Source: Linnemannia elongata
Taxonomy: Eukaryota; Mortierellomycota; Mortierellomycetes; Mortierellales; Mortierellaceae
DNA: 64,000 bases
Reading direction: 5' to 3'
Assembly: GCA_036320915.1 (NCBI GenBank)
Contig: JAXBDG010000018.1
Location: 248,001 to 312,000, forward strand
Shown here one piece after another: positions 1 through 13,041 of the stretch. The notes beneath the pieces were generated by a model, which worked only from the letters and a program-made list of their open reading frames with translations, searched no databases and was not told where the DNA came from. The position numbers and the translations under genes were made by a program. Each line of letters starts with the position of its first letter. The first letter of the stretch is position 1.

Positions 1-510
1 TTGCAAGGAATAAGGAATAAAAGGCGATCGTGAGAGAAGTATGGATGAAGAGCCAATGCTCCTCCGTCAAGTGCCATATCTTTTGTCGATCGTTACAGGC
101 GCTTACTTGTCTGCGATAGCTCACACAAGGGACCTAATTGCTCTATCCTAACAGCAAACCTGGCACCTCGGACACATTTTATAGTTCACAAGTGCCACAA
201 AGGAAGTGTGATATTTGCTGATCAGACATGGATTTGAGGACAAGTGATCAACAGGGGACTGTTCAAAGACACATCTCTATATGGACGCTCTGATGCTGTC
301 AACCAGCAGTTCATATAAACACCCACGGTCTAGCTCCCAATGGGTCCTTGGGTGGTTGCACCCAAAGACGCCAAAAGAGAAGCAATAATTTCCCCAAGAC
401 AAAAGACACAAGAGGCGAACAAGACGTGGCGGTTGCGTGCGTCTCTCTCGTGGGGACGAATGAAATCAATTCTATCTCTTCCATCTTGAAAGGTTAAAAG
501 GGCGTGTGCA

Positions 511-545
<35 letters not shown>

Positions 546-582
546 CACTTCACCCCCTTCCCTTCCCATCTTCACCTATACA
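1..582. other. Upstream region without a recognisable gene
   Basis: No supported coding region is seen. The stretch ends in a run of 32 T at 514-545, followed by a CT-rich leader directly before the ATG at 583. It probably holds the promoter and 5' leader of the disulfide isomerase gene. The short frames across the T run are artefacts of low complexity. Confidence 0.5.
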
Positions 583-2725
583 ATGTTCATCAGAACTGCA
601 CTCTCCGCAGTGCTCGCCATCGCAGTATGCGCCTCCTTCAACGGCGTGCACGCCTCAGAGGCATCCAAGAGCCTCACCGGAAACGACTTTGCCACCAACG
701 TCGCATCGGGAACAACGTAAAGTCGCCTCACCTCTCGACCACGCACAACAAAACGATCTGTCCCCACGAACACGAACATAAGAGACTAATCAGTGTCATC
801 TCATCTTGACAACTTTCATGGACATAGTTTCGTCAAGTTCTACTCGCCTCAGTGCGGACACTGCAATAGGCTCGGTATGGACAAGCATAGACTTTGTTGT
901 TGCTTCTCAGGATGGACCCTTGAACTAGCTCGATGAGCCCTGCTTCTGACACTGTGCAATCACCTTCTCTTGTTGTAATGGTTTTAGCACCCACCTGGGA
1001 TCAGCTTGCTGTGAACCACAAAGACTGGGCAAACACCAAGGATTTCAAGTTTGCTGAAGTCAACTGTCTCATGGAGGGCGATCTCTGTGATGATAACGAT
1101 GTCAGCGGGTACCCCACCATGCAATTGTAAGACGCACATGTTCGTTTTTGTCAATTAGCCTATCGGGATCACACTTTGTCAACGCTGCGCATAGAAACGT
1201 TCTTCATCCCCACAACCAGAGCTGGGAACTTACATAAGCTTACTTCCTATGGCGAAAACAGGTTCCATCAGGGCAAGTCGGTCCATTTGTACCAGGGCGG
1301 CAGGAGCATCGAGGATTTGACCAGCTTTGTCACCACCAAGGCACAGGAGTACGAAGTCAAGGCACCTTCCAACAACAAATTTGCCCAGAAGAGCAGCAAC
1401 ATCAACCCTTCGGGCAAGGTTATCGTCCTGGACAATAAGAACTACGAGAGCTCGTTGAAGAACGGCGAGCCCTGGTTAGTTGAATACTATGCCCCCTGGT
1501 GCGGTCACTGCAAGGCTCTGGCTCCTACCTATGAGGAGATCGCCCTGGAGTTGAAGGGCAAGGTCAATGTCGCCAAGGTCGACTGCCCCGCCAACGAAGT
1601 CGTTTGCCGCTCACAAAAGGTTCGCGGATACCCCACCATCAAGTTGCATCAAAACGGTCAAGCGACTGAGTTCAATGGCCAGAGGCAGTTGAAAACCTTG
1701 GAGACATTTGCCCTTGGTGCTACCACGTAAGGCACATCATCCTTTCTTTTGTATTCTTTCATGAGCAAGCACACGAGAACCTGCCCTGTTCATTCAACTA
1801 ACCTCTTTGTGCAACGGTTAATATGACTAGCTCCTCCGTCAAGCCTCTTACACAACAAGGATTTGAGGAACTCAGGAAGGGCTCTGATGTGTCGTTCGTC
1901 TACGTGTACGATGCCAACACCCCCGTAGATGCCACCGAGTCTATCGACAAGCAATCTCAGACCTTTTACGAGCAGGTTTCGATCTACTCGACCAATGACG
2001 CTACCATCGCACGCCAACTCTCTGTCACGTCCCTCCCCGCCTTAGTCGTCTTGAAGGACAACCGCCAGTACGACTACCAGGGATCCATCGCCAACCAGCT
2101 CGCAGTTCAGTCATGGATTGAGCAGTCCAAGGAGCCTCTTGTCCCCTCTCTCAACAAGCGCAATACTGCCACCATCTTGAACGCACCCGGTTGGGTTCTT
2201 TTGGGTCTTCTCGACCCTACCAAGCCTGCTTCGTCTGTTGCATACCGCAGCCTTGTCGAGTCTGCGCACAAATACAAAAAGACGTTGGCCGCAGGTGATC
2301 GCACTTTGCTCGATGACAGGCCTTTGCGCTTTGCTACCTTGGATGGCACAAAGTGGACCCGGTACATTAGCGAAGCTCTTGGCATTGAGCCGTTGAACTT
2401 GCCTGCCGTTGTGGCCGTCAACAGCGACAAGGAGATCTTTTACCCCAATGCCGCTGATGAGCGCCGTGTTTCTTTTGACGAGGCGGCATTGTGGGAATAC
2501 ATTCTCGACATGGAGAAGGGTCACTTGACTGAAAAGTCGACCATTTCGAGCACTCAGCGTACGTTCCGCCAGATTTCTACCCGGGTGTCGTCAGTCTTTG
2601 CCTTTGTCGCTAGTCATCCCTTTGTGACCATGATCCTCTTCTCGGCTGTTGCCTATGGCCTCTTCAAGATGCTTTGCGGAAGTGGACCCGAGGATCGTTT
2701 GGGTGGTCTCTCCAAGGCTGACTAA
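583..2725 (+). CDS. ER membrane-anchored protein disulfide isomerase (two thioredoxin domains)
   Basis: Five exons are proposed: 583-716, 828-874, 988-1126, 1262-1726 and 1831-2725, joined by GT-AG introns, giving 559 residues. The product starts with a hydrophobic signal peptide (MFIRTALSAVLAIAVCASF). A first thioredoxin domain has the active site SPQCGHCNRL split over exons 2 and 3. A second complete thioredoxin domain in exon 4 has APWCGHCKALAP and the cis-proline segment RGYPTIKL. Exon 5 encodes a redox-inactive thioredoxin-like region, then one membrane segment near the C-terminus (HPFVTMILFSAVAYGLF) and a short tail ending LSKAD. Family knowledge: CGHC proteins catalyse disulfide formation and isomerisation in the ER lumen. 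The membrane anchor in place of a KDEL-type signal makes it TMX-like in layout. The exon junctions restore the frame exactly, so the model is well supported. Confidence 0.93.
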
Positions 2726-3415
2726 CTTGTAGTTGCGCGCTGTATAGGATGGCGTTAAACCGGTTGTCAGTGTAGGTTTTTTATGTAAATTGTGTGGCGA
2801 CGTGGCAAGGTAATAAAGCTTCGTCGTTGATAAAAGTATTATCCCAGATTCGGACCTCTATCTTGCACCTCAGTCGACCACGAAGTCAGTAAAGCTAAAA
2901 AAGCCTTGGCAAGTGGAAACAAGAGGTTGTCCAGTCAGCCAGAGTTGACTTGTGATATGTTGTGCAGAGCGCAATCTGCTACAGCCTACCCTTGCGAGCA
3001 GCTCACTCCCAGTGCTACTGTCTTCTCTCCCTCTCCCCCTGTGAGGATCGAGAAGAGGAGAGAAGAGAAGCGAATAAGCAAAAGCCAGAATTCGATCAAG
3101 GATCAAGGGGGTCGGTCAGTTCGTCCATAAGTGAATAGACTCTATCAGTAGCTAGGCCTTGGCAAAGGCAAGGTGTGACTGACTACCCAGAATGCCTATT
3201 TGAAGCAAAACCATTTCTTTATGCTCTTTTTACTCCCTTCCCTTCGCCACCTCTCTTTCTCCCCCACCACCCTCCACCCTCACTTCATACCCTTCCTTTC
3301 CTCTCTCTTTCTTTCCTCTCCCTTACTCTCTCATTCACCTTCGTTCTTCTCCCCCTTACCTTTTACTCTCTTCCTTACCTCTTACCTTTCACCAACAAAA
3401 AAAACCCCCGCAACC
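2726..3415. other. Intergenic region with polypyrimidine leader
   Basis: No gene is recognised. The right half (about 3225-3390) is an extended CT-rich tract before the ATG at 3416, the same kind of leader that precedes other genes in this window. It is probably 3' UTR followed by promoter and 5' UTR. Confidence 0.5.
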
Positions 3416-6400
3416 ATGGCAGACTCGAACCAGAGACCCTGCAAAGTCAGCTACAACGGCTCTCTCCGCCGGTTCCTCATTGCGCGACCTGCCATCTGGC
3501 AAGACTTTGAGAACAAGGTACTTTTTCGAATACAACCATTCGAATGGGCTATGCTAGCAAAGGGGCGTATTTCCCTCTTTCTTGCTTTCCTTTCGTTTTC
3601 GACTCTTGCTGTTCTACTGTCGAAACACGCACCCGCCCAACAACATTTTCTGGCTGAGTGAACCTATAATATGGTTCTTTGTGTGACTGGGTGGTCCGGA
3701 AGTCTTGGCGTTTTTTTTTTATTTCCATATGTATGTGACTTAATGTATGCGTATCCCCATTACAGCGCGCAAATTGAGAGAAAACAAAAAGCCCACAGCC
3801 TGCCTGCCCTATGCTTTTTTCGCTGTTGCTTTGACAATTGGCAGTTCTCTGTGTCACCACAGGATAAAACAGGGGGGGGGGGGGTACGAGAACCAGCCCG
3901 TCTCCCGGGAGCAGGTTACCTGCCTGGTACCACCAACCAACCAACCAACCAACCAACCAACCAACCAACAACAAAACGAACGTACACACACATGAACACA
4001 GCAACCAACCACCCTTCGTAACAAAAAAAAGAACAGCCTGGGCTGCAGTTCTACTGTGGATGTGTGTGCATAGTAGTGTGGGAATTGATCACGATAACAC
4101 ACGCCCCTTTTACTTAGCCTTACCGTGGCCATCTGTCTGTTGTGTTTCTTTATGCAAACCCTCTCCTGGGTCTGCTTTGCCATTTGCATATTGCATATAT
4201 ATCACATCAGCTTCAGCCTACTCCCTATCTCATCCATTGTCACATATCCAATCCATCCATCCTTTCATGTCACACAAGACAACACATCCATCCACTTTTA
4301 ACTGTTCAAACAACAACACACACCTTAACACACTCCCGTTTCTTGTTTCGTACAAACTTAGATCCGCAACGTGTACAGCATCCCCGGAAACCTCGCCCTC
4401 GATGTCCAGTACAAAGATGACGAAGGGGACCTCATCACCCTCAACACCGATAGCGAGCTCGACGACGTCCTCGCCATGCACACCATCTTCACTCCCCTCG
4501 CCCCCGTCAAGTTTGACGTCGTTGCTAAGGGCCAGCCAATGTTCCCCACCATGAGCTCCTTCTCCACCCGTGCCAGTTCTGTCGTTGACGACGACGAGAT
4601 CCGCAGCCAGACTGCACGCTCTCAGATGTCCAACAGTATCTATTCATCCTATCATAGTGACGATGTCTCATTAATAGATCTGGAGGAAGAGAGAGACGGA
4701 TTAGAGGCAGAGACACAGCAGCCTGAGGAGGCACTGACTGCTTCGGTCGCAGAGACCCTTGAGCAGTCCATTAGCTACCCTCAACAGGACCTGGAAGACG
4801 CTGCACGCCTGCAGAAGGAGGTCGATAGGCTGGAAGCCCTCAAGCTAGACGCCCCCATCTTCACAAGCTCTCTACTGGGTGCTCGTGTCGAGGATGCGCG
4901 CGACAACCAGGATACTGCGAGTGAGAAGGCGCACAGTGTTCATGATACCAAGCAGTCCATCTCAAGCAGCGTGTCGACGCTAACTGCCGAGTTCAAAGTC
5001 GACTCTGAGGAGTTCACAGCCAGCAACCCTGAGCAGGAAGTTCAGGAAGAGCAGGAGGAAATCATCGAGGAGCGCAAGATCGAGGCTGAGACTGCATCAG
5101 TCGCCTCCGAGTCGGAGAGTTTGCCTACTACCTCCACAGCATCGACCTCTACCAGCGAGTACCGCAGTCTGAACGACGACTCGGCCTTGATTGAGCAGTT
5201 CCAGTTGCTGATCAAGGAGTTTCAGGAGATCATCCAGAATAACCCTCAGCTCGTGGCATTGGCTGGAAACATCATGACCAAGGTAATTAACGCCTACAAA
5301 GATTCGTTTATTTGAGTTTCCAAGAGTGTGCTATCAGCAGGACCCACCAGTTTCTAACTTGAGCACTCATGTCTTGTAGATTTTGAGTAACGTCAAGGTT
5401 AACGTCGAATCCTTTGCCAACTACCTCCACGCACAGGCACAGACAGCCGCCCAGAACTCGCAAAGATCTGCTACTGAGGCATTCCCTCATTTTCAAGAGG
5501 CTGCAGCAAGGGCTGCTGCTCAGGCTCAGGAGGTTGCAACCAAGGCTGCCGCACATGCTCAAGAGGCCGCTGTCAAGGTTGGTCAGCAAGCACAAGAGAC
5601 TGCCGCACAGATCCACAGGGCCGCGACCCAAATGCAAGAATCAGTATCGACCCCTCAGTCCCAGGAGTACCAGCGACCTCTTTTCCCTCAACACCGTTTT
5701 CATCCTCAACACCCTCGCCACCGCGGAGGCTTCAAGCCACTTTACCCTCACGGACAAGTCCAGCATAACAATGTGCTGAGTGCCCTCTTTGGACAACCTG
5801 TTGGTCCTCAGCCCCCTATGGCTCCTATGGCTCCCATGCCTCCCATGCCCCCAATGCCTCCCATGCCACCAATGGCACCCTTCCTCTCCTTTGCAGCTGC
5901 TCCTCCTCAGGCTCCTGCATCAGAGTCTGGCTCATCTTCCTCGTCCTCCAGTGGTCTTGGAAGGAGCAATACCATTCACAGCTCCAAGCCCTCGCCCTTT
6001 TCGCAAGGATTCCCATTCAACTCTACTCTCCCTGGCAACCGTGAGAACACGACCTTCAAGAGTGGCCGCCCTGTCGCCGGTGATACCGAGGCCTCGAGTG
6101 CCTCTTCAAGCTCAACCCACACCGAAAAGGGCAAAGCTGTTGACGCAAACACTCAGCCTAGCGAGCAGGGATCTTCTTCCACCGTGATGCCTGGATCCTT
6201 CCCTCAGCAATCACAGATGTCAGAGCTCAAGCCCGGTTGGTCGTGGGCCCGCCTTCCCGATGATGGTCCAGAGCACGTTCAGCCTCCGTCGACACGCGCC
6301 AAGTACGGTTGGGTCTGGAACGATGCTGGTGGTGAGAAGGCCGAGATTGTTGAAAACCAAGCCCCCGTCTCCTCTTTCAACATGAACTCGAACATGATGG

Positions 6401-7203
6401 GGCCAAGCACTCCAGGATCTTTTCCACAGTCGTCTTCCTCTGCCGCTGAGAAGTTGCAGCGTCGCCAGACAATCCACCAGTTTGGCCGGACAGCTCCCAG
6501 CGAGACTCAGGTGCAGGCCTTGACCGAGGCGACTGAGCATCTTGAGCAACAGAAGCGCATTTTGAACGAACACCGTCTGTCCATTGCTGCTGCTGCCCAA
6601 GAAGGTCAGCGTCGAGTTATGGATGAGGCAACTTCTCAGATTGAGGAGCAAAGGAAGGCGATGAAGGAGCAGCAGCAGGCCATTGAGGAACAGCGGCAGG
6701 CCCTTGAGGTTTTGCGTCGGGAGCAGGCTCAGCAGCGTCTTGACCGGATGGCATCTCGCGTTCGCCCCTTGTCACACTCGTCATCGATGAGTCACCGATC
6801 TCCCGCCCGCCTTCAGGACCAGGGTCGTTCGAACAGCTGGTACTCTACGTCCTCCACTACGATTTCAACTCCTGGTGATTTCCCCACTGTGACTCGCCCT
6901 CGTGCACCACCAGCCCGTGCACCTGCACCCGCTGTTATTGCCCCCGCACCAGTCCCTACTCCAGTTGCAACTCCAGTTGCAACTCCCGTTCAAGTCCCAA
7001 CCCCCGTCCAGGCACCAGCACCAGCACCAACACCAGCAACAACGCCGGCTGATGTGAACCCTTTCGCGGACCCATCGGAGTTTGAGCTTGAGATCCAGAT
7101 GCTTGTGTCGATGGGATTCCCCAACACGCCTGAGCTCCACTCCATTGTGCGAGACTTTGGAGGTGAGGTTGAGGCCGTCGTCGAGCATTTGATCTCTCAG
7201 TAA
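3416..7203 (+). CDS. PB1 and UBA domain protein, putative ubiquitin/autophagy adaptor
   Basis: Three exons are proposed: 3416-3517, 4362-5282 and 5380-7203, giving 948 residues. Residues about 8-85 form a PB1 domain: the basic cluster NGSLRRFLIARP lies in exon 1 and the acidic OPCA-like motif (DDEGDLITLNTDSELDDVL) in exon 2, so an 844-nt intron interrupts the domain. Then come an acidic region, Ala/Gln-rich amphipathic repeats (about 350-425), a Pro/Met-rich stretch, a coiled coil rich in Glu and Gln (about 720-790), a Pro/Ala/Val linker, and a C-terminal UBA domain (about 905-947, with LVSMGFPNTPEL). Around residue 628 the sequence SWARLPDD fits a [WFY]xx[LIV] LC3-interacting motif. PB1 plus UBA is the plan of p62/NBR1-type cargo adaptors, but no ZZ zinc finger is visible, so orthology is not claimed. 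Domains are clear; function is inferred. Confidence 0.85.
3933..3968. repeat. CCAA tetranucleotide microsatellite in intron 1
   Basis: Nine perfect CCAA units lie inside the 844-nt intron of the PB1-UBA gene. They account for the spurious Pro/Thr/Asn-rich open frames around this position. Confidence 0.9.
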
Positions 7204-8328
7204 GTCTGAGTTGAGTAAGGTCTTTCTTTCATGATGAACAAAAAGCAAGCTCCTATGCTTTGCTGTCAACAGCAAACCCATAAAAAAAAAAGAATCCAAA
7301 AATAACAAGGAACATGAATCTCTCCAGTCTTTTTTCCAGTTTGAATGAATCTCGAATGCGAAAGCAATGAAATAAAAAGGTTGTCCCATGTTCTGCGCCA
7401 TGTGATGGTTTGATGTTGTTTCGCGTGTAAGAGAAGTGACCCGTTCCGATGCAGACTAAATTAAATCAAAGAAAGAAAGAAAAAAGGAACGAAGGGTCAG
7501 GCTGCGAGATGACAGAATGTCCTGGAGCCTGAATAATGAGAATCTCCCACGAAGTAAGCTAGGATCTACATCCGGATCAGAGGAAAGTGGGGCTCAGGGT
7601 CATTAGATTCGAGTTCATATTCAGATTCTACTCTTTTTTTTTATTCTCGTCATCTTGTTTGTATGTTGTTTGTTCTCATTCATTGCAGAAAGCTTGATGA
7701 GGACCATAGGATAGACCCTTTTTGTCGTCTTTTTCTCCTCTTCAGTTATCCCAGGATCTGGTATCACCCGTAACCTTGTCGATTGACTACAATTGGCTGT
7801 CGTGCTATGGTAAGGTGAAGCGTAGAAGTAATGCCTTGTGTATATTTGTTTTATGACGCAGGGCTATTCTCCGCACTATCCAAAGCTTCGTCTTTCTTTT
7901 TGACAGAGGCAGGTTGGATACTTGGTCCCTTTCTTTCTCACTCTCTCTCCAACCATTTTCTTTTTTCACACTCACTTTAACACATATCTCGCACGGGCCA
8001 ACACAGCAACATCAGCGACGAGTAAAACTTGATCATCACGCATCATACACATCGACGCACCATTCCAACATAGACAGCACGCGAGGCAACCCACTCCTCT
8101 TCTCTTCTCTTCTCTTCACTTCCTTTGTTTTTTACAATTTTTTTTGCATCGCATCATTGGCTCATCTATCTAGCCCTACCCTCCTCTTCCTTCCCTGTCT
8201 CCTTCCGTACCCTTTCACCTCAACTCCTTTTTATATCTCCATCCTCCAAATCCGTTTCCACCCCTTCTTCGATTCCCGACGAACTATCCCCTCAAACGCT
8301 GTTTACATAATACTCCAATTAACTATCC
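7204..8328. other. Intergenic region, no gene seen
   Basis: This is a 1.1 kb gap with scattered A and T runs. Its right end (about 7920-8325) is CT-rich and probably the leader of the next gene. No frame in it looks coding. Confidence 0.5.
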
Positions 8329-11300
8329 ATGTCCCACTTCGAACAAGCTTCCATTCGCACAAACACAACCCCCTTTCCTTCAAACCCTCCTCCCCCTTCT
8401 TCTTCTTCACTACCATCAATGCACTCACAGCAACAACAACAACAACAATACTGCACCGATAGCACGACGAGTTATAGCCCAGATGCAGCTGAGAGACACT
8501 CGGAGGGGATGAAACTGTACCAGTATGACAACAACCAACAGCAGGGTCAAGGGCAGTATGGGTTGCATCACATTGACAGCGATCCAGACATTCATGGCAG
8601 GGACTCTGGCACCATGGCAGCAGATCTCACTCCTTTGTTCACTCTACCCTCTCAACAACACAATAATAACGGGATCGACAACAAGAAGCAGATGTTGATG
8701 GCAGCAGCAGCAGCGACTATGATAGATATGAACAAGTATCCAGAGGGCCAGAATGATGATGGACATCACCACCACCAGCAGCAGCAACAGTACCCCACGA
8801 ACAACAGCAACAAGTCGTCCCCTACTCCTATTTCGTCTGGTGTTGGTGAAGTGATTGGGCATGGGCAAGGTCATGGCGCACAAGGAGTAGCATATCCCTT
8901 ACAGCAACGCCAGTCTCTTCATCGTCCAGGTTACACCCAACAGCCACCACACCACCAAGGACCTCAAAAGTGTCCTCCAGTTCAGAAACAACGACCTAAA
9001 CAACAACAGCAACAGCAGCAACCACAACATCCTCCTAACCATTATGGATATGATCTTGAGCAAGAAAAGCAGCAGCAAAGGAACCAGAGATCACCATCGC
9101 CTTTCCAGCATGAGCGCCATTCTCTATATCAACCACAGCCTCAACAGGAGCCTAATCGACCCGCCAATAGTAACAGCAACAAAGGACGGCACCACCCTCG
9201 ACCTCCGAAACTGATCCATGTTGCGCCGCCTCAACAAAAGGAGCAGCAACAAAAGCTGACGATGACATGTTCGCCATCTCCACCACCAAGGAAGGAGAGC
9301 CTCGAGAATGCGGGAGCCCTTGCTGGAGCTGGAGTTGGAGCAGCAATTGAGCGTGGAGGTGTATCGGCACAGGAGCAAGTGCTTTTGGACGACCGGGCGC
9401 ATTACCGGACGATGATGATGGCAAGTGCCGACAGTGCCGTTTCACTCACGAGCGAAGGCGAGAAGTATACTGAGCATGGCGACAACAGTGGTAACGGTAG
9501 TAATGATGTAGTGTGGACGGCGTCGCCTAGTTCTCTATCACTCGATTCACGATCTAACACTTTATCGAACACAACAGCTGCCACGAATCAGTCTGGGGGG
9601 TCGGATACTTGCGCTGTTGGGACACTTCGCCAAGGTGGTACAGGAGCAGCAGGAGTTGAAGGAAGAGAGTCGCCACTAGCGCTGCCTAATCCTCCTTTTT
9701 ACCCACAAAAGGCAACAAAAGCAGAAGGACGAGGAGGAGTATCTAAAAGTCGGTCTGGATCAATGTCATCGGCAGATACGCATGTTGTCAGAGGACCTGG
9801 ATGGCAGACTCGGATGCATGGTGGCGAAAATGGCAGCGGGAGTGTGATTGTCGATATGGGGACATCGACGTCGCAACCACCTGTACCTTCGTCGCCAGGT
9901 AAGACGGGCTGGGAACGCGAGGATGCGACACCCACCATGCCCGTGCCTGCCTATCAGCTTCCTGCTCCCAAGAATGGTGGCATGGACAAAGGAAAGGACT
10001 CGGTGAATGGGGCGGGAGCAGGAGCAGGAAGTCATCAGCACTCACATTCCCTATTCGATTTCTTCCGTGGTCGTAAATCCTCGATCCACAAGAACAGTAC
10101 CCTCCACCAACAGGCCGCTGCCGCCGCCTATGCCGCTTCTCATGGATCTGGATCTGGGTCTGGATCAGAGTCCCCTGGAGGAGCTGATGGTCATCCACCA
10201 GCATTACCGCTGATGGGTACTCCTCCGTCAATCGCCAGGAGCCGTCTCGGATCTGTGGCAGCGCTTGGACCTCCAGTGCCCCCGCCTCTCAGGAAGCAGT
10301 CGTTGGATGTTTCAGCACTGAGTGGGTACCATCGTAATGTTCCAGGTGCTGCTGGAGGAGGTGATGGTGGACCGCATAGGTCTGATCGTCACGCGGCGAC
10401 GATGCCCATCTTGCCGTCTTCAGCGTCTTCGCCTGCCTTTGGAGTATCTGGACTTGAGGCTTTGACACCCACACAGGCCATGGACGTGATCACTTCCTCG
10501 ACGATCCCTTTAACACCTTTCGTCACCGCCAAAACGAACGTGGATACAACGACGTCCTCCAACTCAACACAATCGACATTGTCAAAGGTGGCGGGCGCAG
10601 TTGTTGGAGTGACGATTGGAAAGCGTCGTCCTTCGGTTGTGAGTGAGGTGAATGCTGGTGCTAGTAGTCATGGGTTCGGGTTGTTGAAGTACCGCGAGAA
10701 GCCGCCTCCTATGCCTCTTGTCGTCAAGCAACAGCAGCAACAAGTCCAGTACCAGCACCAGCACAGTGGAGCTGAAAGCGACGGGTTTAGTGGTGATGGG
10801 ACTGGCTTGGATGCTGAGCAGTTGCAGTACCACGCCCGGTTCATGCGAAGCGAGGTAAGAAAAAGAAATATGCGCTTGTGAGTGTTCATTTTTTCATCCA
10901 CAAGTTAGTATTGACAGCAAGATTATATTTCCATTCCACATCTTAGAAATCGATGACAGAGTTGATGGAGTATGTGGGTAAGATGTACCACACGGTGATG
11001 AACAAGAACGTGGCGCTGGAGTACTCCAGGACGCAGATCGCGGTGTTGCACAAAGAGTTGGACCAGAACCGTGTCCGTAGCGAGGACGATCGCAAGTCAT
11101 TGACAGGTACCCCCCGCCTCCCACGCTTTCTTTATCGCGTTTATTAGGAGAAACTGTGAGAGGATATTTAGAACTCACGCTTGGGATGCTTTTTTCATGC
11201 ATGTGGTTATTAGCGGAAGTGGACACGGTGAAGGAGCAAGTGGTCAAGATGGAAGAGAACTTTTTGTTGTGGAGGACAAAAGTCCATCACGACCAGATGG

Positions 11301-12261
11301 CTCAACAGGAGGAATTTCTTCAAGAGCGCCTTGTCAAACAAGATCGCGTAAGTCATCCATTTTGTTCGTACCATGGTAGTAAGAAGGTGTGACAAACATT
11401 GAGTTTTAACAATAGACGCATTCGATTTTGGAATGTAGATCGAAGAACTGGAGGATATGCTGCACGCCTCACAGGAAGAAGTCACCCGACTCCGAAACAG
11501 ACTCCTGGTCCTCGAATACGAAGACGGATATGTTGGTGCCACCGCCTTCCTCTCCTCTTCCACATCAGACTACAACCACCCTGGTGACCCCTACAACCCT
11601 TGCACAACAATCGCAATCGAGCATGGTCCCATGACAATCAACTCCCACAAGCGTCGGTCGGGGGATTTCAGGATCATGGAACAGCGTGCTCAGTCATTTG
11701 AAGGGCAGGTACATGAGTTGAAGAGGGCTATGGAGAAGTTGAAGCAGGATCAGGGGAAGGATTTGGCAGAGTTGAGGATGAAGTTTGGGGCCAAATGTTC
11801 GAAACTTGAGCACGATGTTCATGCCGCCAAGGTAAAATATGGCGATAGACGATGGCGAGTTTCAGGCGTGAGGGTTGAGTACATGCGTCTTGAATTTTAG
11901 ATAGCGATTTTGTTCTAAATGTTTATTTTTTTGTTATGGATTGTAGATGGAGTCGACGATGTACAATGAGATGTTGCACGAAGTGGTGACTGAGAACGAA
12001 GATCTCCGGAAACAGCTCAAGGATGCACAGCGACAGCTGCGCCGCCAAGGACACTCCGCCTCTGTCTGCATCGACAGCGGTAATAGCAGTAGTACCACTA
12101 TTAACAACAACTACCGCAGTGATAGCAACAGCAGTATTGCTACGAAGAGCAAGAGCAGCAGTAAGCCAAGACGCAACCCGGACCATTATGGATTCCCTGA
12201 TGATGGGAGCTATAGCCTTGATGGTAGCGATGATGACGACATGGAGGATATTGTCATCTAG
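8329..12261 (+). CDS. Large Gln-rich coiled-coil protein of unknown function
   Basis: Five exons are proposed: 8329-10854, 10947-11106, 11214-11347, 11439-11831 and 11947-12261, giving 1175 residues. The first 840 residues are low complexity, rich in Gln, Ser, Pro, Gly and His. They include short poly-Gln runs, Ala runs and several basic Ser/Pro segments such as HSLFDFFRGRKSSIHK, and are predicted to be largely disordered. From about residue 835 the chain becomes helical, with heptad-like coiled coils (for example VDTVKEQVVKMEENF, IEELEDMLHASQEEVTRLRNRLLVLE and SFEGQVHELKRAMEKLKQD). It ends with a Ser/Asn-rich acidic tail. Heptads continue across every intron, which supports the joins. I do not recognise the family. 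The layout, a disordered head and coiled-coil tail, would suit a scaffold or polarity protein, but that is a guess. Confidence 0.85.
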
Positions 12262-13041
12262 GAACTCTCTTCTTTTTTTCTTTTCTTCTTTTTTTCTTTT
12301 CTTCTTTTCTTCATTTTTTCCCCTCCTGTTTGCTTCCTAGCAACGAAACAGTCTTTTTGCTTTTCTTGTTTATCCCTCAAAAGACCGTTATGAAAATGAC
12401 CCCTGCCTTCCTCCTTGTGTGTATATACACATTGTTTTCTTTAACGCCTCCGTCCTCCCCATTCATCTTCATTATTTCTCACTCTTCATCCGTTATCCCC
12501 CGCCTCTATCTCCTCCTCTTCTTCTACCTTACACCATATTAATCCTGTACCATCGTCTCGCCTCCTCATCCTCTTCTTCTTCTTCTCAATTGCTTTTTTT
12601 CCTGCTTAATGTTAACTGTACCAATAAAATAAAGCTTCCTTCTCAGATGCCGTGCTCACATGTGCTCGCCCCCTTCTCCTGTTCCTCTCTTTTGTTTCCG
12701 AGATCGGCGCTCAAGATGCAAAGCAAAAGCAAAACCACCACCAACAACAAACAACAACAATAACCTTAAAACGATGGGCGAAAATTTTCTTCCCAGGCCC
12801 CATTGAAGACGCGTTTTCAGCCAATCAGCACTCGACATTTCTACTATCAATGAAAGTGAAAGGGGATCGGTTGCAAGAGTTATTCTTTTTTCTATTTTGA
12901 CAATTAAAGCATAGGTCTTCCTCTCATTTTTTCTTCTTCTTTTTTTCCCCTCATTATCTTCGCCTTCCTTCCACCCTCTTTTCTCCACCCTTTCACACAT
13001 TTTTTTTCTACTTGCCTTTTTCAAGAATAGGGAAGACATTC
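12262..13041. other. Intergenic region with T-rich 3' end and CT-rich leader
   Basis: T-rich DNA directly follows the stop at 12261, and CT-rich DNA (12915-13010) precedes the ATG at 13042. Frames in between, on either strand, are low complexity and are not supported. Confidence 0.5.

Noticed and set aside
5308..5637. Minus-strand frame opposite the PB1-UBA gene
   Set aside because: It is a mirror of the Ala/Gln repeat coding strand and has no start context or domain.
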